From positions 1,296,001 through 1,360,000 of the forward strand of contig NZ_CP129016.1 of assembly GCF_020524085.2 (NCBI RefSeq): DNA of 64,000 nt, written 5' to 3'. The notes beneath the pieces were generated by a model. It was not told where the DNA came from. It saw only the letters and a list, made by a program, of their open reading frames with translations, and ran no database searches. Below, piece after piece: positions 56,868 to 64,000 of this stretch. Every line of letters begins with the position of its first letter. Positions within the stretch are counted from its first letter, which is position 1. The position numbers and the translations under genes are program-made. Source of the stretch: Halobacillus litoralis. GTDB lineage: Bacteria > Bacillota > Bacilli > Bacillales > Halobacillaceae.

Positions 56868-58007
56868 ATGAATTTTACTTTAACAGAAGAACAAGAAATG
56901 CTTAGAAAAATGGTTCGCGATTTTGCAAAGAATGAAGTGGAACCAACAGCTGCTGCAAGGGACGAGGAGGAACGCTTCGATCGTGAAATCTTCAATAAAA
57001 TGGCAGAGCTTGGTTTAACGGGGATTCCATGGCCGGAGGAATATGGCGGCATCGGATCTGATTTCGTCAGCTATGTGATCGCAGTTGAAGAACTTTCCCG
57101 CGTCTGTGCTTCGACAGGGGTCACCCTTTCAGCGCATATTTCTTTAGCAAGCTGGCCGATCTATAAATTCGGTACAGAAGAACAGAAGCAAAAATATTTG
57201 ACTCAGCTCGCTTCAGGTGAAGCGCTGGGAGCTTACGCTTTGTCTGAACCAGGAGCAGGTAGTGACGTGTCTTCCATGCGTACGCAGGCGAAACTTGATG
57301 GAGACCATTATGTGCTGAATGGAAGCAAGGTATGGATCACGAATGGCGGCGTCGCGGACATCTATGTCGTCTTTGCGAAAACAGACCCGAATGAGGGGAA
57401 TCGTGGCATCAGCGCGTTTATTGTGGAAAAAGATACACCAGGATTCACGACCGGCAAGAAAGAGAAAAAGCTCGGCATTCGTTCGTCTCCAACGACAGAA
57501 CTGATCTTTGAAGATTGCAAGATACCTAAAGAAAACCTGCTCGGCGAAAAAGGCAAAGGATTCAAAGTTGCGATGATGACCCTTGATGGTGGTCGTAACG
57601 GAATTGCCGCCCAGGCTGTTGGAATTGCGCAGGGGGCACTCGATGAATCCGTCAACTATGCCAAAGAGCGTGAACAGTTCGGCAAGCCGATCGCTCATCT
57701 GCAGGGAATTTCTTTCAAGCTCGCTGATATGGCGACAGAAATTGAAGCTTCTCGTCTGCTTACTTACCAGGCCGCTTATTTAGAGTCGGAGGGACTGCCA
57801 TATTCCAAGGCTTCTGCTATGGCTAAATTGTTTGCAGGAGACACGGCGATGAAAGTGACGACAGAAGCGGTCCAGGTCCACGGGGGTTATGGTTACACGA
57901 AAGATTATCCTGTCGAGCGTTACATGCGTGATGCGAAAATCACTCAAATCTATGAAGGCACACAAGAAATCCAAAGACTCGTTGTCGGCCGTATGGTCAC
58001 CCAATAG
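56868..58007 (+). CDS. acdA: Acyl-CoA dehydrogenase (second of two, AcdA-like)
   Basis: A 379-residue acyl-CoA dehydrogenase: [69 protein letters not shown] and [35 protein letters not shown] with the catalytic Glu. It resembles B. subtilis AcdA, encoded beside fadF and rpoE. The two dehydrogenases share many identical segments, suggesting an old tandem duplication. AGGAGG precedes the ATG. Confidence 0.93.
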   Translation: MNFTLTEEQEMLRKMVRDFAKNEVEPTAAARDEEERFDREIFNKMAELGLTGIPWPEEYGGIGSDFVSYVIAVEELSRVCASTGVTLSAHISLASWPIYKFGTEEQKQKYLTQLASGEALGAYALSEPGAGSDVSSMRTQAKLDGDHYVLNGSKVWITNGGVADIYVVFAKTDPNEGNRGISAFIVEKDTPGFTTGKKEKKLGIRSSPTTELIFEDCKIPKENLLGEKGKGFKVAMMTLDGGRNGIAAQAVGIAQGALDESVNYAKEREQFGKPIAHLQGISFKLADMATEIEASRLLTYQAAYLESEGLPYSKASAMAKLFAGDTAMKVTTEAVQVHGGYGYTKDYPVERYMRDAKITQIYEGTQEIQRLVVGRMVTQ

Positions 58008-58019
58008 AAGGTCTGCGTG

Positions 58020-58958
58020 ATGCATCCACTGGCTGAACGAATCCAAAAGCAGGATATGAGGGCGTTGGCCCGAGCGATTACGTTGATCGAAAATGACGAT
58101 GAAGAAAAGCTCACGCTGATGAGCGATGTTTTTTCTATACAAAAACAGGCGCATTACATTGGCATTACAGGTTCACCGGGAGCGGGGAAAAGCTCGCTCA
58201 TCAATCAATTGCTCACTTATTTAAGACAGCAGGACCTTACAGTCGCTGTCATAGCGGTCGATCCTACCAGTCCATTCAGTGGTGGAGCACTGCTTGGCGA
58301 TCGTACGAGGATGAACCAGCATTTTCTCGACCCCGGGATCTTTATCAGAAGCATGGCGACAAGAGGAAGCCTCGGTGGTTTAGCACGGGCGACAAAAGAC
58401 AGTATCCGTGTATGTGATGCTTACGGATTTGATGTTGTTCTCGTCGAAACGGTCGGTGTCGGCCAGTCCGAACTCGATATTATGAAAGTTGTGGATACGA
58501 CAGGACTTGTACTGACACCGAATAGTGGAGACGTCCTGCAAATTTTCAAAGCAGGGATTATGGAAATTGCTGATCTGTTCATCATCAACAAAGCAGACTT
58601 ACCGGGAGTAAGAAAACTAAAATCCACACTAGAAGAATACATGATGATCGTGCAGCCGGAAGGATGGGAACCGCCGATAGTTCAAACGATCTCCACCGAA
58701 GCGAAAGGGATGGCGGAACTCTACGAAAGTATGAAAAGCCACCGTGAGTTTTTGTATGACACGAACAAAGGGGCGGAGCGTCGAAAACAGCAGCTCCAGC
58801 TGGAAGTGTACGATTTGATCCGGGAAGAAATTTGGCGGGAAGTCAAAGGTGAGATTGAAAAAGATACACAGAAGCTTGAAGCTTTTCAAAACCCGGATGC
58901 GGATCCTTATGAACTAGCCAGATCCTGGTTTCGTGAATGGGTAAGGAAGGGGGAGTGA
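58020..58958 (+). CDS. meaB: MeaB-type G-protein chaperone of a cobalamin mutase
   Basis: A 312-residue SIMIBI-class GTPase: Walker [49 protein letters not shown], and base-recognition motif INKAD. MeaB loads and protects adenosylcobalamin mutases. Start ATG 58020 after AGAAGG (a GTG sits directly before it). It follows acdA after 12 bases. IcmF already contains its own G-domain, so this stand-alone MeaB may serve another mutase. Confidence 0.9.
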   Translation: MHPLAERIQKQDMRALARAITLIENDDEEKLTLMSDVFSIQKQAHYIGITGSPGAGKSSLINQLLTYLRQQDLTVAVIAVDPTSPFSGGALLGDRTRMNQHFLDPGIFIRSMATRGSLGGLARATKDSIRVCDAYGFDVVLVETVGVGQSELDIMKVVDTTGLVLTPNSGDVLQIFKAGIMEIADLFIINKADLPGVRKLKSTLEEYMMIVQPEGWEPPIVQTISTEAKGMAELYESMKSHREFLYDTNKGAERRKQQLQLEVYDLIREEIWREVKGEIEKDTQKLEAFQNPDADPYELARSWFREWVRKGE

Positions 58959-58960
58959 AT

Positions 58961-59587
58961 TTGGCTGAAAAACAAGTACCTTCAACCATTAAAGATGAAG
59001 CGCTTGTATCCAAGCGTAGGAATCAGATGATCAAGGGCGCGGTCACTTTATTCATAGAAAAAGGGTTCCATAAGACGACGACCCGTGAAATCGCCAAGGC
59101 TTCCGGGTTCAGTATCGGAACCCTTTATGAATACATTCGAAAGAAAGAGGATGTTCTGTTTCTCGTCTGTGACTCCATTTACCAGCGAGTCAAAGAGCGG
59201 ATGGAAGAAGCAATCGATCCTCATCAGACGAGTGTACAAAGTTTGACCCATGCGATTCGCTCCTACTTTCAATTGATGGATGATATGCAGGATGAAGTCC
59301 TCGTCATGTATCAGGAAGTCAAGTCCCTGCCGCGCGATGCTCAGGATTACGTGTTGCAAAAGGAGCGCGATATGGTGGCGATGCTCGAACAAGTCATCGT
59401 TAACAGTCTTCCTGGAGAGCACCCGGAGGAAGAAATCAAGCTGATCGCCAACAATATTTTTGTTCAGGGGCAGATGTGGGGATTCCGCCGCTGGATTCTT
59501 CAGCGAACGTTCACGATCGAAAGCTACACAGATACGCAAATTCAGTTGTTGTTGAAAGGTCTCGATAAAGAAGAAACACTTCAATAG
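58961..59587 (+). CDS. TetR/AcrR family transcriptional regulator
   Basis: A 208-residue repressor: N-terminal helix-turn-helix GAVTLFIEKGFHKTTTREIAKASGFSIGTLYEYIRKKEDVLFLVCD and a helical ligand domain. The position between meaB and icmF suggests it controls this cluster, with an acyl-CoA as inducer, like FadR of B. subtilis. Candidate operators TGARYGNNCRYTCA lie before fadF and the thiolase. Start TTG 58961 with GGGGGAG upstream, two bases after the meaB stop. Confidence 0.88.
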   Translation: MAEKQVPSTIKDEALVSKRRNQMIKGAVTLFIEKGFHKTTTREIAKASGFSIGTLYEYIRKKEDVLFLVCDSIYQRVKERMEEAIDPHQTSVQSLTHAIRSYFQLMDDMQDEVLVMYQEVKSLPRDAQDYVLQKERDMVAMLEQVIVNSLPGEHPEEEIKLIANNIFVQGQMWGFRRWILQRTFTIESYTDTQIQLLLKGLDKEETLQ

Positions 59588-59602
59588 AAAGGATGATCGG
59601 AT

Positions 59603-62600
59603 ATGGAACAACCGACAGTCTATAAGCCGAAAAACCCTGTCCGTTTCGTGACGGCCTCGAGTCTCTTTGACGGCCATGATGCATCGATTAATATTATGAG
59701 ACGAATTCTACAGGCGACAGGGGCAGAGGTGATTCACCTCGGCCATAACCGCTCCGTAGAGGAAGTGGTCAATGCGGCAATCCAGGAAGATGCTCAAGGG
59801 ATCGCGATTTCATCGTACCAGGGAGGACATGTAGAATACTTTAAGTACATGGTCGATCTGCTGGAACAGAAGGGCGCCGGCCACATCCGTGTTTACGGTG
59901 GAGGGGGAGGAGTCATCATCCCTCGTGAAATTAAAGAGCTTCATGAGTACGGGGTAGCCCGCGTATTTTCACCGGAAGATGGCCGTACATTAGGGCTTCA
60001 GGGCATGATCAACTTAATGATCGAAGAGTGTGATTTTCTACCACCTCTTGATGTGGAAAAAGGAGTCGAAGGCCTCTCATCCGGAGACCATCAATCCATT
60101 GCTCGTTTCATTACTTATGTTGAGAATACGCCGAAGAAAGAAAGGGAAGCCGTTGCCGCATTTGAGAGTGCTGTTGAAAAAATACAGGAAAAAACGATTC
60201 CCGTTCTTGGAATTACAGGTACAGGGGGAGCGGGAAAGAGCTCACTTACAGATGAGTTGATCCGCCGCTTCGTCAATGAAATTCCTGATAAAAAAATCGC
60301 CATCCTATCTGTTGATCCTACGAAAAAGAAAACAGGAGGGGCCTTACTTGGCGACCGGATCCGTATGAACGCCATTTTCAACCCGCGTGTATACATGCGT
60401 TCTTTGGCAACCAGAGAAGCCCGTTCCGAACTTTCAACAGCCGTTGAAGAAGCGATCCAAGTCGTTAAGGCGTCTGGTGTCGATTTTATCATCGTTGAAA
60501 CGAGTGGGATCGGACAGGGAGATGCGGCGATCACCGATGTGACCGATTTATCGATGTATGTCATGACAGCGGAATTCGGTGCACCATCACAGCTTGAGAA
60601 GATCGATATGATCGACTTTGCTGATTTTATTGTCATCAATAAATTTGAACAAAAAGGATCAGAAGACGCTTTTAATCAAGTGAAAAAGCAGTACCAGCGC
60701 AGCCATATGCTTTTCCATGAAGATGACAGCAAGTTCCCGGTTTATGGGACGATTGCAAGTCAGTTCAATGACCCGGGAACCAATACGCTGTTTGCGGCAA
60801 TTGTCGATCAGCTGAACGAAAGATTTTCATGGGAGGATGAAACCTCTTTTTCCGGCCTGGAAAAGGTAGAAAAGCAGAACGTCATCATTCCGAATGAGCG
60901 TAAGCAGTATTTGCGTGATATTGCACTGGCGGTCCGCAATTACCATAATGAAACAGAAGACCAGGCAGAGAAAGCGCGTAAACTCTATCAGCTGAAAGGT
61001 ACGGTTGAGCTCGTAGAGGATGAAGCAACAAAAGAAAGCCTTCAGCGCTTGATCGAAGATTATGAACGTCATCTTTCTCCTGATGCAAAAGAGAAGCTGG
61101 AGGACTGGGATGCGCTTCATGAACGATATAGCGGAGATACGTACACATTTAAAGTGCGCGACAAGGAAATCACGATGGATATTACGACGGAGAGTCTGAG
61201 CGGGACGAAGGTTCCGAAAGTTGCGCTTCCGAAATACACCGACTGGGGCGACCGTCTGTCATGGCTTCTACGTGAAAATGTTCCGGGTGCTTTTCCTTTT
61301 ACCGCAGGAGTATTTCCGTTCAAGCGGAAAGGGGAAGATCCAAAGCGTCAGTTTGCAGGAGAAGGAACGCCTGAACGGACCAACCGCCGCTTCCACTATT
61401 TATCAGAAGGTGACGAAGCGAAACGCCTAAGTACAGCTTTCGACTCTGTTACTTTATATGGAGAAGACCCGGATGAACGCCCGGATATTTACGGGAAAGT
61501 CGGAGAAAGCGGCGTTAACATTTGTACATTGGAAGATATGAAAAAACTGTACGACGGCTTTGACCTCGTCGACCCGTCTACATCCGTTTCAATGACGATC
61601 AATGGTCCAGCGCCCATCATTCTTGCCATGTTCTTTAATACCGCAATCGACCAGCAGCTTGAAAAGTTTAAGGAAGAAAACGGTCGTGAGCCGAATGCCG
61701 ACGAAGCGGCGTCCATTAAATCCCAGACGATCAATGTAGTCCGAGGCACGGTCCAGGCAGATATTCTAAAAGAAGATCAAGGACAGAACACATGCATCTT
61801 CTCTACGGAATTCGCGCTACGTATGATGGGAGATATTCAGCAGTATTTCATCGAAAACGAAGTGCGCAATTATTATTCCGTGTCCATTTCCGGGTATCAT
61901 ATCGCAGAAGCAGGAGCGAACCCGATTACACAGCTTGCCTTCACACTGGCCAATGGATTCACCTATGTGGAGTACTACTTGAGCAGAGGAATGGACATCA
62001 ACAAGTTCGCACCAAACTTGTCGTTCTTCTTCTCCAACGGTCTGGATCCGGAATATACCGTCCTCGGACGAGTGGCCCGCAGGATTTGGGCGGTCGTCAT
62101 GCGTGATAAATACGGAGCGAATGAACGAAGCCAGAAGTTGAAGTATCACATTCAAACGTCCGGCCGCTCCCTGCACGCACAAGAGATTGACTTCAACGAT
62201 ATCCGTACAACATTGCAGGCGCTGATTGCCATCCAGGATAACTGTAATTCCCTGCATACGAATTCCTATGATGAAGCGATCACAACACCGACAGAGGAAT
62301 CGGTTCGAAGAGCGATGGCCATTCAAATGATCATCAGCAAAGAGTTCGGCCTGACGAAAAACGAAAACTCCCTGCAAGGATCCTATATCATTAGAGAACT
62401 GACCGACCTTGTTGAAGAAGCCGTGCTGCAAGAGTTTGAACGTATCAATGACCGCGGCGGAGTTCTCGGTGCGATGGAACGCCAGTATCAACGAGGAAAA
62501 ATCCAGGAAGAGTCCCTTTATTATGAAGGGAAAAAGCACTCTGGTGAACTTCCGATCATTGGTGTGAACACGTACTTGAACCCGAATCCACCTTCCGAAG

Positions 62601-62848
62601 AGGAAATCGACTCCATGGAACTTGCACGTGCGTCTAAAGAAGAAAAAGAGCACCAGATTACAGAATTACGCAACTTCCAAACGTCCCATGAGAGTGAAGC
62701 CGGGGAAGCATTGAATCGTTTGAAACAAGCGGCCTCAGGTGGAGGAAACATTTTTGAAGAATTAATGGAAACCGTCAAAGTCGCGAGCCTCGGTCAAATT
62801 ACGAACGCGCTTTATGAAGTTGGCGGTCAGTACAGAAGGAATATGTAG
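59603..62848 (+). CDS. icmF: Fused isobutyryl-CoA mutase IcmF
   Basis: A 1081-residue fusion interconverting isobutyryl-CoA and n-butyryl-CoA (some also pivalyl or isovaleryl-CoA). Order: B12-binding domain (1-150; FDGHDASIN with cobalt-ligand His25, then [11 protein letters not shown] and VYGGGGGVI); MeaI G-domain (about 195-420; Walker [10 protein letters not shown] at 206-214, [19 protein letters not shown], base motif INKFE); linker; TIM-barrel mutase domain (about 550-1081; [57 protein letters not shown]). Links branched and straight-chain acyl-CoA degradation. AAAGGATGATC precedes the ATG. Confidence 0.96.
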   Translation: MEQPTVYKPKNPVRFVTASSLFDGHDASINIMRRILQATGAEVIHLGHNRSVEEVVNAAIQEDAQGIAISSYQGGHVEYFKYMVDLLEQKGAGHIRVYGGGGGVIIPREIKELHEYGVARVFSPEDGRTLGLQGMINLMIEECDFLPPLDVEKGVEGLSSGDHQSIARFITYVENTPKKEREAVAAFESAVEKIQEKTIPVLGITGTGGAGKSSLTDELIRRFVNEIPDKKIAILSVDPTKKKTGGALLGDRIRMNAIFNPRVYMRSLATREARSELSTAVEEAIQVVKASGVDFIIVETSGIGQGDAAITDVTDLSMYVMTAEFGAPSQLEKIDMIDFADFIVINKFEQKGSEDAFNQVKKQYQRSHMLFHEDDSKFPVYGTIASQFNDPGTNTLFAAIVDQLNERFSWEDETSFSGLEKVEKQNVIIPNERKQYLRDIALAVRNYHNETEDQAEKARKLYQLKGTVELVEDEATKESLQRLIEDYERHLSPDAKEKLEDWDALHERYSGDTYTFKVRDKEITMDITTESLSGTKVPKVALPKYTDWGDRLSWLLRENVPGAFPFTAGVFPFKRKGEDPKRQFAGEGTPERTNRRFHYLSEGDEAKRLSTAFDSVTLYGEDPDERPDIYGKVGESGVNICTLEDMKKLYDGFDLVDPSTSVSMTINGPAPIILAMFFNTAIDQQLEKFKEENGREPNADEAASIKSQTINVVRGTVQADILKEDQGQNTCIFSTEFALRMMGDIQQYFIENEVRNYYSVSISGYHIAEAGANPITQLAFTLANGFTYVEYYLSRGMDINKFAPNLSFFFSNGLDPEYTVLGRVARRIWAVVMRDKYGANERSQKLKYHIQTSGRSLHAQEIDFNDIRTTLQALIAIQDNCNSLHTNSYDEAITTPTEESVRRAMAIQMIISKEFGLTKNENSLQGSYIIRELTDLVEEAVLQEFERINDRGGVLGAMERQYQRGKIQEESLYYEGKKHSGELPIIGVNTYLNPNPPSEEEIDSMELARASKEEKEHQITELRNFQTSHESEAGEALNRLKQAASGGGNIFEELMETVKVASLGQITNALYEVGGQYRRNM

Positions 62849-62849
62849 C

Positions 62850-62998
62850 GGTTGCTAATATATTGGGCGAATCGCTAATATATGGAGGGAAGTCGCTAAA
62901 ATAATGATGAAACCTGCTAATATATAGTAGAAAGTCGCTAATATATTGTCTACACCTGCTAATAAAAAAACAGCCCTCGCTAACTTAGCGAGGGCCAT
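62850..62998. repeat. 21-bp-phased tandem repeat ending in a terminator
   Basis: The core GCTAA recurs with GCT beginning at 62854, 62874, 62895, 62916, 62937, 62958 and 62979, i.e. spacing 20, 21, 21, 21, 21, 21. Most units read TYGCTAATATAT followed by a variable 9-base part. The last unit forms the hairpin GCCCTCGCTAA / TTAGCGAGGGC (62973-62994), which on the minus strand is followed by seven T and ends the convergent small gene. Confidence 0.75.
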
Positions 62999-63002
62999 TC
63001 TA

Positions 63003-63317
63003 TTAGTGACCGCCGACCTGGTCATCGTCATGGGCCTGGTTCACTTCGGTTACATAAGGTTTTTTCATTCCATACCATTCATAAGTAAGGTTATACGTTT
63101 CGCCTTCTTTTAACAGCATCCATGTACTCGTATCTTTGACGTGGATTTTCTTGTCATCCACTTCTACAAAATAACCTTCATCATTATGAGTTTTCGATGT
63201 GATTTCTGCTTCTTCTTTATGTTCCTCATGGATCATACCGAAGTTTGTAAATAACCATATGCCTATGACTAAGGCGGCGATCATGGAGGCCACCCAGTTA
63301 AAAGGATGATTTTGCAC
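63003..63317 (-). CDS. Small membrane-anchored protein of unknown function
   Basis: A 104-residue protein with one N-terminal helix (WVASMIAALVIGIWLFTNF) and an exposed, acidic domain (HEEHKEEAEITSKTHNDEGYFVEVDDKKIHVKDTSTW). The C-terminal tail is rich in His and Asp. Family not recognised. GTG start at 63317 with AAGGAG nine bases upstream. Confidence 0.7.
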   Translation of the reverse strand: MQNHPFNWVASMIAALVIGIWLFTNFGMIHEEHKEEAEITSKTHNDEGYFVEVDDKKIHVKDTSTWMLLKEGETYNLTYEWYGMKKPYVTEVNQAHDDDQVGGH

Positions 63318-63461
63318 AGTTCGTCTCTCCTTCTTTCGATCAATTCTATCTTTATTTTAAAATAAAACAGCTGGAACACCAACCTATATGTCTAACCTCT
63401 ATTTTATATCGAAAGTTTAAATTCATGTAGGTTTGTCTAGAAAAGGTAAGGAAGACTCTAT

Positions 63462-63490
63462 TTGATTTTTGTAAGGCCAACTCATATAAT
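63462..63490 (+). promoter_or_regulatory. Sigma-A promoter of rpoE
   Basis: TTGATT (63462-63467) and TATAAT (63485-63490) with a 17-base spacer, about 80 bases before the rpoE start. Confidence 0.7.
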
Positions 63491-63568
63491 GGATGGTATG
63501 ATTAAATGTGATTCGTATGCCCATGAGGTCACTTATTCTATTTTGTTTATATAAAGGAGTGCTGGACC

Positions 63569-64000
63569 GTGAGCTTAAAAGAAATGAGCCGAGAGCAAAT
63601 TGAAGAAATTTCCATGATTGTACTGGCTACTAAAATCCTAGAAGAAGAACGAGAAGCGATTGACTTTAATGAAATCTTCAAGCGCATCGCAGACATGAAA
63701 GGTTTTACTGATGCACAGAGAGAACAATACATCGCCCAGTTCTATACGGACATGAATATCGACGGTCAATTCATGACAATCGGAACAAACCGTTGGGGCT
63801 TGAAGAAGTGGTACCCGGTAGAGCAAATGGAAGAGGAGATTGCCAATCTTCCACAAAAACGTAAAAAGAAAAAGAAGAAGAAGAAGAAGCCTTCCAAACT
63901 GCTTGAAGATGAGTTGGGTGTATCCGAATTCGATGATGCAGAAGAGGACGAGCTTGAAGATGATCTTGAGCTGACAGATGAAGATTTAGATCTTGATGAT
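63569..64000 (+). CDS. rpoE: RNA polymerase delta subunit, 5' part (runs off the window)
   Basis: The 144 visible residues begin at GTG 63569 after AAAGGAG. The N-terminal HARE/winged-helix domain (MSLKEMSREQIEEISMIVLA.., FKRIADMKGF, QFYTDMNIDGQFMTIGTNRWGLKKWYP) is followed by a basic stretch with nine consecutive Lys (about residues 99-107) and then the unstructured acidic tail (DDAEEDELEDDLELTDEDLD). Delta speeds RNA polymerase recycling and promoter selectivity. The usual length is about 170-190, so the last part lies beyond the window. Confidence 0.95.
   Translation, partial: MSLKEMSREQIEEISMIVLATKILEEEREAIDFNEIFKRIADMKGFTDAQREQYIAQFYTDMNIDGQFMTIGTNRWGLKKWYPVEQMEEEIANLPQKRKKKKKKKKKPSKLLEDELGVSEFDDAEEDELEDDLELTDEDLDLDD

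Overview
The window looks like chromosome from a Gram-positive endospore former of the Bacillaceae. It carries the spore-coat gene gerQ, a sporulation-type class A penicillin-binding protein, B. subtilis-type ribosome-binding sites with many TTG and GTG starts, and rpoE, the RNA polymerase delta subunit found only in Firmicutes. From about 30.9 kb to the right edge the gene order follows the B. subtilis block ywdI-ywdK-gerQ-hemQ-pta-lipL-ywfO-ywgA-ywhD-pbpG-speE-speB-ywiB-argS-ywjE-fadF-acdA-rpoE. A moderately halophilic genus such as Halobacillus is my inference from the general feel of the proteins. The sequence alone does not prove it.

Layout. 0-0.65 kb: a composite palindromic repeat. 0.67-8.6 kb: MFS transporter, AI-2E-type membrane protein, peptidase T, a manganese (yybP-ykoY) riboswitch with its TerC-family gene, a small acetyltransferase/OsmC group, and an alpha-glucosidase with LacI/CcpA-type operators. 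8.7-12.5 kb: an FMN riboswitch and the complete ribD-ribE-ribBA-ribH riboflavin operon. 12.6-25.4 kb: DNA photolyase, M29 aminopeptidase, acyltransferase, GNAT proteins, DJ-1/PfpI protein, YjiH-like membrane protein, TudS/DUF1722 protein, fructosamine kinase-like protein and a secreted M6-like protease. 25.6-30.2 kb: ABC1/UbiB-family kinase with a phasin-like partner, YwaF, and a sodium-dependent transporter. 30.9-48.9 kb: the conserved core block, with heme (hemQ), acetate (pta), lipoate (lipL), polyamine (speE-speB) and arginyl-tRNA synthetase genes. 49.7-63 kb: cardiolipin synthase, then a fatty/branched acyl-CoA catabolic cluster (fadF, thiolase, 3-hydroxyacyl-CoA dehydrogenase, two acyl-CoA dehydrogenases, MeaB, a TetR regulator and the fused isobutyryl-CoA mutase IcmF). 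The 5' part of rpoE closes the window.

Three patterns cut across the annotation. First, seven open reading frames are broken by one extra base in a homopolymer (ribE, phr, the ABC1 kinase twice, the phasin-like gene, speB and a membrane-protein gene). Removing that base restores a full-length protein each time, which points to sequencing or assembly overcalls more than to decay. pbpG instead has an in-frame TGA. Second, five copies of a long composite element occur between genes. Each full copy holds two inverted, strongly palindromic ~150-200 bp arms within terminal inverted repeats and has no coding capacity. Two copies carry smaller palindromic insertions and one has lost its middle. Third, several control signals are readable: two riboswitches, a LexA-like box in front of an orphan YolD-like gene, a shared TGARYGNNCRYTCA palindrome before fadF and the thiolase operon that fits the TetR protein encoded in the same cluster, a cre site before pta, and an isolated promoter-terminator pair that could encode a small RNA. 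I found no prophage, CRISPR array, defence island or rRNA, and no convincing tRNA.
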